Shown piece after piece: positions 8,827 through 17,606 of a DNA stretch of 64,000 nt. Numbering within the stretch: the stretch's first letter is position 1; the number at the start of each line of letters is the position of its first letter. The stretch covers positions 1-64,000 of the forward strand of contig ONOG01000005.1 of the NCBI GenBank assembly GCA_900319385.1, read 5' to 3'. This stretch comes from an uncultured Prevotellaceae bacterium (lineage in GTDB: Bacteria > Bacteroidota > Bacteroidia > Bacteroidales > Bacteroidaceae). The position numbers and the translations under genes are program-made. The notes below the pieces were generated by a model, which did not search any database, was not told the DNA's origin, and saw only the letters and a program-made list of their open reading frames with translations.

Positions 8827-10206
8827 ATGGCCAAGCAAAAGACAGCATACGTGTGTGGCTCGTGCGGCTACGACTCACCGAAATGGATAGGAAAATGTCC
8901 TGCATGTGGCGAATGGAACACTTTCAAGGAAGTGAAACTGGGAACGAAGGCTGGACCTGCCGCAAAGGAAGTTCCGTTTTCTGGTGGAACTGCCGGAGAA
9001 CTCATCACGATGTCCCAAATCCAGACGGGTGACGAACCTCGCATCAACCTGCACGACGACGAACTGAACCGCGTGCTGGGCGGCGGACTCGTGCCTGGTT
9101 CGCTCACACTGCTCGGTGGCGAACCCGGCATCGGAAAATCGACATTGATACTGCAAACCGTGCTCCGACTGCCCGAACTGCGGGTGCTGTATGTGAGTGG
9201 TGAGGAAAGTGCACGCCAACTGAAACTGCGAGCCGACCGCATCGCAGAGACGAGTCAGTCGCAGGTGCAGGTGGCTTGTGAGTCGATGATTGAGGCTGTG
9301 ATGAAGCACATCGAAAGCGTCGGTCCGGACCTCGTCGTCATCGACTCCATACAGACGATGGCGACAGAGAACGTCGAATCGTCACCTGGTTCCGTCAGTC
9401 AAATCCGCGAATGCGCCGCCATGCTGCTCAAGTTCGCGAAAGAAAGCGGCACCCCCGTCATCGTCATCGGGCACATCACGAAGGACGGTGCCATCGCCGG
9501 GCCTAAGATTCTGGAGCACATGGTCGATACCGTGCTGCAGTTCGAAGGCGACCAGCACTACATGTACCGCATCGTCCGCGCCATCAAAAACCGCTTCGGA
9601 TCCACCGCCGAACTCGCCATCTACGAGATGCAGTCCACGGGCCTGCGTCCGGTAGCCAATCCTTCCGAGCTCCTGCTTTCCGACATCGACCAGAGCGAGG
9701 GCCTGAGCGGCGTAGCCATCGCCTGCGCCATCGAGGGCGTCCGCCCGTTGCTCATCGAGACGCAGTCGCTCGTCTCCACAGCTGCCTACGGCACGCCTCA
9801 ACGCTCTGCCACGGGTTTCGATATGCGTCGTCTGAACATGCTGCTCGCTGTGCTTGAGAAGCGTGTCGGCTTCAAACTCGCCCAGAAGGATGTCTATCTG
9901 AACATCGCCGGCGGCCTGCGGGTCACCGACCCTGCCATCGACCTCAGCATCATTGCCGCTGTCCTTTCGAGCAATGTTGACACACCGGTCGATCGCACGA
10001 CCTGCCTGTGCGGCGAAGTCGGGCTGAGCGGCGAAATCCGTCCTGTCTCGCGCATCCTTCAGCGCATCAGCGAGGCGGAGCGTCTCGGTTTTCAGCGTAT
10101 CATCATCCCGAATGCCAACCTGCAAGGCCTCGACACCCGTCAGTTCAGTATCGACGTGCGACCCGTGCGCAAAGTGGAGGAGGCCCTGCGCGAACTGTTC
10201 GGTTGA
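8827..10206 (+). CDS. radA: DNA repair protein RadA
   Basis: 459 residues, the usual RadA length, starting at the ATG that gives MAKQKTAYVCG. Order: a C4 zinc finger (C10, C13, C24, C27), a RecA-like ATPase with Walker A GGEPGIGKST near residue 97, the RadA signature KNRFG near 255, and a Lon-like C-terminal domain. RadA processes recombination intermediates and drives branch migration with RecA. Upstream ATG (8812) and TTG (8788) codons are in frame but would precede the zinc finger by unneeded residues. It converges with the DUF2752 gene, leaving only 7 bases. Confidence 0.95.
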   Translation: MAKQKTAYVCGSCGYDSPKWIGKCPACGEWNTFKEVKLGTKAGPAAKEVPFSGGTAGELITMSQIQTGDEPRINLHDDELNRVLGGGLVPGSLTLLGGEPGIGKSTLILQTVLRLPELRVLYVSGEESARQLKLRADRIAETSQSQVQVACESMIEAVMKHIESVGPDLVVIDSIQTMATENVESSPGSVSQIRECAAMLLKFAKESGTPVIVIGHITKDGAIAGPKILEHMVDTVLQFEGDQHYMYRIVRAIKNRFGSTAELAIYEMQSTGLRPVANPSELLLSDIDQSEGLSGVAIACAIEGVRPLLIETQSLVSTAAYGTPQRSATGFDMRRLNMLLAVLEKRVGFKLAQKDVYLNIAGGLRVTDPAIDLSIIAAVLSSNVDTPVDRTTCLCGEVGLSGEIRPVSRILQRISEAERLGFQRIIIPNANLQGLDTRQFSIDVRPVRKVEEALRELFG

Positions 10207-10213
10207 CAGCAGA

Positions 10214-10594
10214 CTAATTACCTATATATATATTGTGAGCCCAAATCGCAGCTTCGGCTATGAGTGCCATCACCACGATCCAGCGGCGGTCGAACAGGTC
10301 GCCCAGCCAGTCGAAGGCGCGACGCAGGGAGCGGCGGCCCGAGAATAAATCATAGAGCCCCAGCACGGGAAATCCGAAAAGGAACGCAGCGGCAGGCAAC
10401 ACGTTGGCGTTCTGCCACAGCGCCGTAAGGATTTCGCCTCGGAGCAAGTGTAGGAAAGCACGGGTCGTGCCACAGGTGGGGCACGGCCAGTGGAAAATCA
10501 ACTTCGAAGGGCAGCGGACCAAGGTCGGCTGCCCTTCGGTCATATAGCTCCATGTCAGCCAGCTCACGCCGACGGCGAAGAGCACAGCCATCAT
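10214..10594 (-). CDS. DUF2752 membrane protein
   Basis: 126 residues. The motif CPTCGTTRA in the first half is the hallmark of DUF2752, a small membrane family of unknown function common in Bacteroidota. Hydrophobic segments lie near residues 3-20, 50-75 and 100-122. It follows the TM2-domain gene by 13 bases, so the two are probably cotranscribed; such pairs are often seen together. The product sits in the inner membrane. Confidence 0.85.
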   Translation of the reverse strand: MMAVLFAVGVSWLTWSYMTEGQPTLVRCPSKLIFHWPCPTCGTTRAFLHLLRGEILTALWQNANVLPAAAFLFGFPVLGLYDLFSGRRSLRRAFDWLGDLFDRRWIVVMALIAEAAIWAHNIYIGN

Positions 10595-10607
10595 GGTGTA
10601 GAACCGT

Positions 10608-10955
10608 TTATCCGAGATAGGCCTGCAGTTTCTTGAAGTTAAACTCCTTTACCATCTTCGGCAGATTGATGAGGTCGATCACCCACCATACGAGTCCGAT
10701 GCCGCAACACAGCGTAAGGAGAAGTTTGAACACACCGTTCTTGACGTCTTCAAGCATGAAACGGTCAACGCCAAGCTCACCCACGAAGATCGAGACGATA
10801 TACATCACCGTCAGGTCTTGGGTGTTGAGCGCCTGAATCATTGCCCATTTCGAGTCGTCGGTAGCGAGCAGTTGGTCGCGGATGAATCCAAGCTTCTCTT
10901 CCGGATAGTTCTTACCGTTGGTGGCGATGAACATGTCAACTTTTTGCTGTTCCAT
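10608..10955 (-). CDS. TM2-domain membrane protein
   Basis: 115 residues. After a soluble N-terminal 40 residues there are two transmembrane segments joined by a tight turn: the first from about 48 (VMYIVSIFVGELGVDRFML) and the second containing TLCCGIGLVWWVIDLI. This is the TM2 fold, including the conserved G-DRF motif between helices. Function of bacterial TM2 proteins is unclear. It lies between the pseudouridine synthase (25 bases) and DUF2752 (13 bases) on the same strand. Confidence 0.85.
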   Translation of the reverse strand: MEQQKVDMFIATNGKNYPEEKLGFIRDQLLATDDSKWAMIQALNTQDLTVMYIVSIFVGELGVDRFMLEDVKNGVFKLLLTLCCGIGLVWWVIDLINLPKMVKEFNFKKLQAYLG

Positions 10956-10980
10956 AATATAACAAGGTTAAAAGTTAAGA

Positions 10981-11712
10981 TTAAAAACCCCTCCCCTTGG
11001 GGAGGATTGGTGAGGGGTCTGAGGGGGTACTGAGTTTAGCCCACAGTGTATCGTCGGGCAATGGGGCCTCGACGTGGATGTGCTCGTGGCTGACCGGATG
11101 TTCAAAATCGACACTGCGTGCCATGAGCGAGATGCTCCCGTCGGGGTTTGAACGGCGTGCACCGTACTTGAGGTCGCCTCGGATAGGCAGGCCGACGGCT
11201 GCGAGCTGGCAGCGGATTTGGTGGTGGCGACCGGTCAGAAGCTGGACCTCGACGAGCAGGTAGCGTTCGCCTACGGTGAGCACACGGTAGCGCAGTTCAG
11301 CCCGTTTCGAGCCTGGCACTTCGTGGTCGTAGGCATAGGATTTGTTTTGCTGCTCGTTGCGAACCAGCCAGTTGGTGAGCGTGGTGTAGGCACCCTCCGC
11401 TTGGGGTGTCTGTGAGGAGGGTCTGCGCTCGACGATGGCCCAGTAGGTCTTGTGCACATCGCCACGCCGGAACATGTCGTTCAGCCGACTGAGCGCCTTG
11501 CTCGTGCGGGCAAAGACAACGCAGCCGCTGACCGGACGGTCGAGCCTATGGACCACACCAAGGAATACGTTGCCAGGTTTGGCATACGCATCCTTGATGT
11601 ATCGTTTCACCGTTTCGCAGAGCGGTTCGTCGCCAGTCTTGTCTCCCTGGACGATTTCCCCTGCCCGTTTGTTGACGACGATGAGGTGGTTGTCTTCGTA
11701 GAGGACGTTCAT
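10981..11712 (-). CDS. RluA-family pseudouridine synthase
   Basis: 243 residues. The catalytic motif GVVHRLDRPVSG with its conserved Asp is near residue 53-64, and the later GRHHQIRCQL motif is also typical of RluA/RluD-type enzymes, which convert uridine to pseudouridine in rRNA or tRNA. There is no S4 domain. The start codon shares one base with the fabG stop (TAATG), indicating one operon. The last 14 or so residues (STPSDPSPILPKGRGF) are encoded by a GC-rich intergenic-type repeat at 10986-11030, so the native C-terminus has been replaced or extended. Confidence 0.9.
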   Translation of the reverse strand: MNVLYEDNHLIVVNKRAGEIVQGDKTGDEPLCETVKRYIKDAYAKPGNVFLGVVHRLDRPVSGCVVFARTSKALSRLNDMFRRGDVHKTYWAIVERRPSSQTPQAEGAYTTLTNWLVRNEQQNKSYAYDHEVPGSKRAELRYRVLTVGERYLLVEVQLLTGRHHQIRCQLAAVGLPIRGDLKYGARRSNPDGSISLMARSVDFEHPVSHEHIHVEAPLPDDTLWAKLSTPSDPSPILPKGRGF

Positions 11713-12458
11713 TACATGTTCATGCCGCCGTCAACCTGGATCACCTGGCCGCTGACGTACGAGCTGAGGTCGGAAGCGAGGTAGAGTGCAGTGTTGGCAA
11801 TGTCCTCCACCTGTCCGCCGCGACGGAGGGGAATCTTCTGCACCCATTCCTTGCGCACTTCGTCGGGCAGGGCAGCCGTCATGGCTGTCTCGATGAAGCC
11901 CGGAGCGATGGCGTTGGCACGGATGCCCTTGGCACCCATTTCCTGTGCGATCGACTTAGCCAGGGCGATGAGTCCGGCCTTCGATGCGCTGTAGTTACAC
12001 TGTCCGGCGTTGCCGTGAACACCGACTACGGACGACATATTGATGATCGAGCCGCCACGCTGGCGCATCATGATGGGCGTGCATGCATGGATGAAATTGA
12101 ACGCCGATTTGAGGTTGACGGCGATGACTGCATCCCACTGCTGTTCGGTCATGCGGAGCATGAGTCCGTCCTTTGTGATGCCGGCGTTGTTGACAAGGAT
12201 GTCGATCGAGCCGAAGTCAGCCTTGATCTGGTTGACCACTTCCTCGGTCTGCGCGAAGTCGGCTGCGTTCGAGGCATAGCCTTTCACCTTGACGCCGAGA
12301 GCAGCGATTTCCTTTTCGGTCTGCTGACCGTTTTCGTCGATGACGAGGTCCGTGAATGCGATGTTTGCGCCTTCGGAGGCGAACTTGAGCGCGATAGCCT
12401 TACCGATACCGCGTGCAGCACCAGTGATGAGTGCTGTCTTTCCTGTTAATAATGCCAT
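11712..12458 (-). CDS. fabG: 3-oxoacyl-[ACP] reductase FabG
   Basis: 248 residues, the standard FabG length. Cofactor motif GAARGIGKA at the N-terminus, the NNAG motif near residue 90, and the Ser-Tyr-Lys catalytic set in SSVVGV...YSASK. The enzyme reduces 3-oxoacyl-ACP with NADPH in fatty-acid elongation. It ends QVIQVDGGMNM, typical of FabG rather than a general SDR. It overlaps the rluA-type gene by one base and follows the TetR regulator by 87 bases, in which a GC-rich repeat (12513-12540) lies. Confidence 0.93.
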   Translation of the reverse strand: MALLTGKTALITGAARGIGKAIALKFASEGANIAFTDLVIDENGQQTEKEIAALGVKVKGYASNAADFAQTEEVVNQIKADFGSIDILVNNAGITKDGLMLRMTEQQWDAVIAVNLKSAFNFIHACTPIMMRQRGGSIINMSSVVGVHGNAGQCNYSASKAGLIALAKSIAQEMGAKGIRANAIAPGFIETAMTAALPDEVRKEWVQKIPLRRGGQVEDIANTALYLASDLSSYVSGQVIQVDGGMNM

Positions 12459-12545
12459 ATTATAAATGAATAATTAAAAGTTACAAATGAAAAGCCTGTC
12501 GGACAGCGACTCCCGCTCTCCCAAGGAGGGGCAGGGGGAAGTCTT

Positions 12546-13130
12546 TCATCTTTCCGGCTTGAAGTGGCGGTGTACCATGTTGCGGATGTAGGGCAGGAGC
12601 TCGTCGAGTCCCCGCGCGGTGTATCGTCCGAAGATGTATGGCACCTCACAGCCTTTGAGGCAGTAGTGCATGATTTCCGCGGTCAGACGGACGTTGCTCA
12701 CCTCGAAGTCGCCCTTATCCACTCCTTCGTTCAGCACGCGACGGAAGAGAGAAATCTCCATGCGGTCGAAGTCGCGGCGAACGCTCTCCACCTTCCAGAT
12801 TTCGCGGAAGAACTCGGCGCGCAGGTTACCGTTGCGGAACACGGCCTCCTTCACCACACTCAGGTGAGCGATGATGAGCTGCACAATCTTTTCTTCGGGC
12901 GTGAGATCCTTGTGAGCCACCTCTTCCATTCGCTGGAACAGGCGCTCCAGTTCGATTTGGATGACGGCATAATAGACCTCTTCCTTACTTTTGAAATAGG
13001 TGTAGAGCGTGCGACGCCCGCGATTGGAAGCCAGCGCGATGTCGTTCATCGTCGTGTTCTCAAATCCATGTTTGGCGAAGAGCTGACGCGCTACGTCCAC
13101 CAGCATATTTCTTGTCTTTGAGATTGCCAT
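12546..13130 (-). CDS. TetR/AcrR-family regulator
   Basis: 194 residues from the ATG giving MAISKTRNMLVDVARQLF. The N-terminal helix-turn-helix (residues about 8-52, with TTMNDIALASNRGRRTLYTYF) is clear; the rest is the ligand-binding helical domain. The frame stays open 98 codons further upstream, but a TAACTTTG -7 box at 13157-13164 places transcription start just before the chosen ATG. As the first gene before fabG it may control this operon or membrane lipid synthesis; that is inference from position. Confidence 0.88.
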   Translation of the reverse strand: MAISKTRNMLVDVARQLFAKHGFENTTMNDIALASNRGRRTLYTYFKSKEEVYYAVIQIELERLFQRMEEVAHKDLTPEEKIVQLIIAHLSVVKEAVFRNGNLRAEFFREIWKVESVRRDFDRMEISLFRRVLNEGVDKGDFEVSNVRLTAEIMHYCLKGCEVPYIFGRYTARGLDELLPYIRNMVHRHFKPER

Positions 13131-13156
13131 AGATTGATGTTTTGTGGTTCCGAGTG

Positions 13157-13191
13157 CAAAGTTAAGAGAAAAAAACGAACCACGCAACAAA
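13157..13191 (-). promoter_or_regulatory. Promoter of the TetR-fabG cluster
   Basis: On minus, TTTG (13188-13191) and TAACTTTG (13157-13164), spaced 23 bases, predict a start near 13150, about 20 bases before the tetR-type ATG. Confidence 0.6.
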
Positions 13192-13410
13192 AACTGCACT
13201 CTTTTTCCGAGAAGTTTATTAAACAACTGATATTCAGAATTATATTTTTTGCACACTTTTTGCCAGTTTGTGAAAAACTGACGATGCGACATGGGCAGCA
13301 CGATGACAGGTAGCATCTGTTTTGACCACAAAACAAGCGTATTTCGCACGACAGACAGGCGCACACTGACGTCTGGCAAAGGTTGGACGAAAGGAAGAGC
13401 AAAAAAGGAA

Positions 13411-13457
13411 CGCCCTGCAATCATCTGCCGCTTGAAGCAGAAGCATATTGCAGGGCG
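13411..13457 (-). terminator. Large hairpin followed by T-run, terminator-like on minus
   Basis: CGCCCTGCAAT (13411-13421) pairs perfectly with 13447-13457; inside, CTGC pairs with GCAG. On minus it is followed by TTCCTTTTTT. No gene ends here on minus, so it may end a small unannotated transcript or be a mobile remnant. Confidence 0.4.
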
Positions 13458-13585
13458 ATGAAAAATGTGCTCCGTCCTCCCTGTCCTCGGAGGTGGGCTG
13501 GAGTGAGGCAGTCGGACATCTACCGGTCATCACAAGCCCTTGTCCCATTCGTCGAAGTCCGTTGCGCTAACGGCGTATAACAGAA

Positions 13586-13618
13586 AGAGGCTATGTCGTT
13601 CATATTGACATAGCCTCT
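13586..13618. terminator. Perfect 12-bp hairpin, possible bidirectional terminator
   Basis: AGAGGCTATGTC (13586-13597) and its exact complement (13607-13618) flank a 9-base loop. Flanking T-runs are weak on both strands. Confidence 0.35.
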
Positions 13619-13810
13619 ATCCTATATATATTGTATTGTTACTTTACCAGCAATTGGCGCGTTGTCTCGTCACTCCCAGACTTCATTTTTTAAACTCCAT
13701 TTTGCCCCAATAATGAATAAATTTTTATGTTTTGGGGCAAAAATATGTCGAACAATGGAGTGCTCTCAATAATTGTTTGTACCTTTGCCAGCAAATAAAA
13801 GATCATCAAT

Positions 13811-15256
13811 ATGGAACAGAAGCTTATTGCGAGAGACCGAGAGTGCTCTATGCTACGGGACTGCATGGAGTCAGACCGTTCGGAATTTGTTATCGTTTAT
13901 GGAAGAAGGCGCGTGGGAAAGACCTTCCTCATAGATCAGTACTTCAAGATGAATTATGATTTCAGTTTCGTGGGCTCGCATCGTTCCACGCAAAGGGTTC
14001 AACTACGTAACTTTGGGAAAGCCATGAAACAGTATGCAGGTTTAAAGACTGTACCAAAGTATGCCGACTGGTTTGATGCCTTTGATGCGCTGGAGGAACA
14101 TTTGAGCAATCTTCCAGCCAACAGGAAGAAAGTAGTGTTTTTCGACGAAATGCCTTGGATAGACACACAAAAGTCAGACTTTGTTGAAGCCTTGGAGAAC
14201 TTTTGGAACGGTTGGGCTAATCGTCGGAACGATATTGTTTTTGTAGGGTCTGGCTCAGCCACATCATGGATGGTTGACAAACTGATTGAAAACCAAGGTG
14301 GGCTTCATGCTCGCATCACTGCAAACATCTATCTACGTCCTTTCAACCTTAAAGAGACAGAAGAATACCTGCGCTCTCACCAATGCAAATGGGACCGATA
14401 CCAGATAGCACAGTGTTACATGCTCTTTGGCGGAGTCCCTTTCTACCTAAGTCTTCTGAAGACGAATCAGAGTCTTGTCCAAAATGTTGACCGACTATGC
14501 TTTGCTCCGAATGCCCCACTTCGAATAGAGTTTGAGGAACTATATACGGCACTTTTCAAACATGCAGACCAGTATATCTCTGTGGTAAAAACTCTCAGTC
14601 AACATAAAGAAGGCATGACTCGGAACGATTTGATGAAAGCTCTGAAAATAGAAGGTCGCAATCTCACGGCAGTACTTCGTAATCTGGAGCGATGCGACTT
14701 CATCGCCAAAATGGCTCGTTTCCCAAACAAGTCAACCGATGCCATTTACAGGCTGGTTGACTTTTACACCTTATTTTATTATAAGTTCCTTGCCGAAGAC
14801 TTATCGGGGGATGAGCAGTGGTGGAGCCATAATTTCCAGTCGCACAGTGTAGAAGCCTGGATGGGCAGGGCATTCGAACTGCTTTGTCTTTGCCACGTAG
14901 GGCAGATAAAGCGGGCGCTTGGCATCTCAGGAATGGCAACCAACGTTTCCTCATGGCGGCAATTGGCTGACAAGACCAATCAAGATCCGGCCAAGAGGGA
15001 AGGCGCACAGATTGACCTTATCATCGACCGTGCAGACCGCATAGTGCATCTCTGTGAGATGAAGTTCAGTGTCGGTCCATACGAATTAAAGGATGCATAC
15101 GAAAAGAAGCTACGCCAGCGGATGACAATTTTCCGTGAGGCCACGAAATGTACAAAAGCACTGGTGAATACGATTGTAACAACTTTCGGTGTGGCAGACG
15201 GAATGCACAAAAGCATTGTAAACAATGAAGTTACATTAGATGAACTTTTCAATTAA
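13811..15256 (+). CDS. DUF234-type AAA ATPase (archaeal-ATPase family)
   Basis: 481 residues. Walker A GRRRVGKT at residues 31-38, Walker B-like FFDEMPW near 112, sensor motif FVGSGSATSW near 145, then a winged-helix region (LMKALKIEGRNLTAVLRNL) and a C-terminal DUF234 domain related to restriction-type nucleases (conserved EMKF near 417). Family members are common accessory genes of Bacteroidota and archaea, with unknown role. It is single, more AT-rich than its neighbours, has its own promoter (TACCTTTG at 13780-13787) and terminator, and is probably horizontally acquired. Confidence 0.88.
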   Translation: MEQKLIARDRECSMLRDCMESDRSEFVIVYGRRRVGKTFLIDQYFKMNYDFSFVGSHRSTQRVQLRNFGKAMKQYAGLKTVPKYADWFDAFDALEEHLSNLPANRKKVVFFDEMPWIDTQKSDFVEALENFWNGWANRRNDIVFVGSGSATSWMVDKLIENQGGLHARITANIYLRPFNLKETEEYLRSHQCKWDRYQIAQCYMLFGGVPFYLSLLKTNQSLVQNVDRLCFAPNAPLRIEFEELYTALFKHADQYISVVKTLSQHKEGMTRNDLMKALKIEGRNLTAVLRNLERCDFIAKMARFPNKSTDAIYRLVDFYTLFYYKFLAEDLSGDEQWWSHNFQSHSVEAWMGRAFELLCLCHVGQIKRALGISGMATNVSSWRQLADKTNQDPAKREGAQIDLIIDRADRIVHLCEMKFSVGPYELKDAYEKKLRQRMTIFREATKCTKALVNTIVTTFGVADGMHKSIVNNEVTLDELFN

Positions 15257-15382
15257 TCAAATTCTCAGTAGCTCTACTGAGGCAGGAATAGTGCCCCCCT
15301 CTCTCGTGGGAGTGACATAGGGCAAAGAGAGGCGTGGATATACCTGCAGGGTTGAAACGCATAATGGTGTCGGCAAGCCAAG

Positions 15383-15422
15383 GCGGGCGGGGATAAAAAC
15401 GAGGCATCCTCGCCCGCTTTTT
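15383..15422 (+). terminator. Terminator downstream of the ATPase gene
   Basis: GCGGGCG-G-GGA (15383-15393) pairs with TCC-T-CGCCCGC (15407-15417), one G-U, followed by TTTTT. It lies 127 bases after the stop and before the sigma-factor operon. Confidence 0.7.
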
Positions 15423-15507
15423 GGTAGGGGAAAAGCGGGGAATGAAGATCTTTTGAAAAAAGTGAGGATTCTGCGTAGCGTTTTGACATCTTCATCGTTT
15501 TATTAAT

Positions 15508-16041
15508 ATGGAACGTTCAAAGTACATATCATTGGTAACCGAACTGCGGCAGATTGCTGTTGCGAGGGCTTTGGTATTACTCAACGACAAGGAAGATGCT
15601 GAGGACGTGGCCGCAGAGGTGATGTTAAGACTCTGGGAAAGACACCGACTGTTGCGTGACGATGCCGACGAGGTGAGATATTTTGCCTATACAATGACAA
15701 AGAATCTTTCTTTGGACTTATTACGACATCGACGACGGTACCCCATCTTGCGAATATTCCACAGACAGAATAGTGATGAAGAAGAAACAGACAGCATCCC
15801 AGACATTCCAGACTCGTTTACGCCTCAGCAGTATGTTGAGAGCAAAGAGGTAGGCGACATCTTCAGAATGGCAATGGGCCAGCTACCCTACAACTGGAGG
15901 AAGATTATTGAAATGCGCGAAAAAGAAGATATGAGCTTTGCTGAGATTGCACAAGTGCTTGGAACAAGCGAATCTTCATGCCGAGGCATGATGTCGAAAG
16001 CACGACAAAGACTGTTACAACTAATAAATAAAATGACATGA
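15508..16041 (+). CDS. ECF-type RNA polymerase sigma factor
   Basis: 177 residues. Region 2 (DAEDVAAEVMLRLWER, about residues 31-46, then YFAYTMTKNLSLDLLRHRRR) and region 4 (LPYNWRKIIEMREKEDMSF through AQVLGTSESSCRGMMSKARQ, about 128-165) are clear, with no region 3. ECF sigma factors of Bacteroidota are usually kept inactive by an anti-sigma protein encoded next door. The stop overlaps the next gene by ATGA, so the two are translationally coupled. The probable targets are the three downstream envelope genes. Confidence 0.9.
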   Translation: MERSKYISLVTELRQIAVARALVLLNDKEDAEDVAAEVMLRLWERHRLLRDDADEVRYFAYTMTKNLSLDLLRHRRRYPILRIFHRQNSDEEETDSIPDIPDSFTPQQYVESKEVGDIFRMAMGQLPYNWRKIIEMREKEDMSFAEIAQVLGTSESSCRGMMSKARQRLLQLINKMT

Positions 16042-16655
16042 CGATGGAAAAAGAGTACATACAAAAACTGCTTGACAAATATATGTCTGCTGAGACAACC
16101 AAGGAGGAGGAGCGACTTCTCTCCGAATATTTCAGTAGTCATCGTGACATTCCTGCTGAATGGCGAGATTATTCCATTCTGTTCAGAGGCATCAAGCAAT
16201 ATGAACCTATGAAAATAGCGTCACATAGGAGCGTTGTTCTGAAGTGGAGTGCCGCAGCAGCCATCATCACTATACTTTTTGGAACGGGATTGTTGCTTAT
16301 ACACCATGATAAAACCAGCATCAATCCATCAGACTCAGTTGCATATACCAATGAGCCCTATACACAAAATGTTATTGAACCTAAACACGAGACAGGTATG
16401 ACAGAATCCGTCCAAGCAGAATTACCTGTTGAGCGAAGTGCGCAAAAACATCGTGTCAGGAAATCAAAGAAAGAGGTAATTCCAAGCACGCCGGCAGAAC
16501 CGCTTCCTGATATTTCGCAACCCGCCCGTAGCCTCATTCCCGCAGACGCGTCTACCCGTAGTCTTTCTTCTCATCGAGAACAAATGCGTAATAACATAGA
16601 AGCGATATTCGAGCAGAATACAATATTCATTGCACAAAATTCAGTAGAATTATGA
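16038..16655 (+). CDS. Single-pass membrane protein, probable anti-sigma factor
   Basis: 205 residues: a cytoplasmic N-terminal 65 residues (LLDKYMSAETTKEEERLLSEYF resembles the short helical sigma-binding region seen in Bacteroidota anti-sigma proteins), one transmembrane helix (about 70-88) and a low-complexity periplasmic tail. Position directly after an ECF sigma gene with ATGA overlap is the main reason for the call; there is no FecR domain and no ZAS zinc motif. The stop overlaps the following start by ATGA as well. Confidence 0.6.
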   Translation: MTMEKEYIQKLLDKYMSAETTKEEERLLSEYFSSHRDIPAEWRDYSILFRGIKQYEPMKIASHRSVVLKWSAAAAIITILFGTGLLLIHHDKTSINPSDSVAYTNEPYTQNVIEPKHETGMTESVQAELPVERSAQKHRVRKSKKEVIPSTPAEPLPDISQPARSLIPADASTRSLSSHREQMRNNIEAIFEQNTIFIAQNSVEL

Positions 16656-17587
16656 ATAAGATAAGACTTACTATCGTCGTTTGGGCAACGTTACTCACTC
16701 TTTCGGTTTATGCCCAGCAAAATATTGAACGGATGCTTCCAGCCTTCGCTACGCTGGAGAATATCAAGGTGACAGAATCTATTGATAATGGCACTTGGTC
16801 ACAGTATGAGGCCCCTTTTTATTCTGTTAAAATTGAGAGTGTTCCCATAGAAATGATTCCCGCCTGGTTGGTGGATAGTCTTATCATAGCATTTGAGAAA
16901 GAACTACCCCTTGCCACGGAGAGCGACCGTTACCAAAAGCATAGCGAACAGGGCGACACACTTTCATATACATTGGCTTACAATGGTACGATCAATCCAA
17001 CCAACACTCAGTCCCGTCTGAATGTGATGAACCATCATTATAGCCAGAGTATCACGGCGGCGGCTGCACTTGACATTGAAAACAAGACACTTCGTTTTCA
17101 CTATAATAAGATTGGAAAAGTAAACGGGCGCATTTGGGTACCAACGTCAGTTCATCATGGAACCCTCCTTGAAATCTTCAATGAAATTGCCCAAGAAAGC
17201 CAATCGAAAGTAGTGTCTGTGTCATACAATATAAACGACGGTAATGGAAATGGTAATTGGGAATATATGAATAGTCACTATGGTTATGTTTATCGTCATG
17301 GAAGACGGGTAGAAGTTCCTAAGGACAAAGCAAACGATTATTTCCAGCGTTTATTTGCTGCTATTATAGAAGCAGGGCAAACACAGGATGTCTTTTCCTG
17401 CTCACTTTCACGCAATGATGCGAATATAGTATTTGGAAAGCAGTGGGATGGAGATGTTTTCTGCCTGCGTCGGCTGAAAGACGGACGTGTGTTCGTCCTG
17501 CATGTCGAAAAGCCAGACAAGCCATGTGACTTGGCTATTCCATATAATTGGCATGAAGTTGATAGCATTTCCCGCTTGAAAGAATAA
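16652..17587 (+). CDS. Exported protein of the ECF operon, unknown function
   Basis: 311 residues with a signal peptide ending about SVYAQQ (residue 21). I recognise no domain. Residues 95-115 and 170-200 contain alternating polar and hydrophobic stretches (LSYTLAYNGTINPTN; SKVVSVSYNIND). ATGA overlap with the preceding gene and a 19-base gap to the barrel gene place it in the same operon; it probably acts in the periplasm with them. Confidence 0.75.
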   Translation: MNKIRLTIVVWATLLTLSVYAQQNIERMLPAFATLENIKVTESIDNGTWSQYEAPFYSVKIESVPIEMIPAWLVDSLIIAFEKELPLATESDRYQKHSEQGDTLSYTLAYNGTINPTNTQSRLNVMNHHYSQSITAAAALDIENKTLRFHYNKIGKVNGRIWVPTSVHHGTLLEIFNEIAQESQSKVVSVSYNINDGNGNGNWEYMNSHYGYVYRHGRRVEVPKDKANDYFQRLFAAIIEAGQTQDVFSCSLSRNDANIVFGKQWDGDVFCLRRLKDGRVFVLHVEKPDKPCDLAIPYNWHEVDSISRLKE

Positions 17588-17606
17588 AGATTTAATCTCC
17601 CACGTT

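Larger units (their letters stand above)
13131..13810. other. 680-bp intergenic region with three large hairpins
   Basis: No supported gene. Three inverted repeats stand out: 13411-13457 (11-bp stem CGCCCTGCAAT with an inner CTGC/GCAG stem), 13586-13618 (12-bp stem AGAGGCTATGTC) and 13700-13742 (11-bp stem TTTTGCCCCAA). A TACCTTTG box at 13780-13787 probably drives the ATPase gene. 13200-13420 is open in several minus frames at once, but codon use and the promoter position argue against translation. Confidence 0.6.

Noticed and set aside
13131..13424. N-terminal extension of the TetR-family protein
   Set aside because: The -7 box at 13157-13164 lies inside it, and the HTH begins normally right after ATG 13130.
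15274..15495. 73-residue minus frame between the ATPase and sigma genes
   Set aside because: Overlaps the ATPase terminator, has no start context, and its composition looks random.
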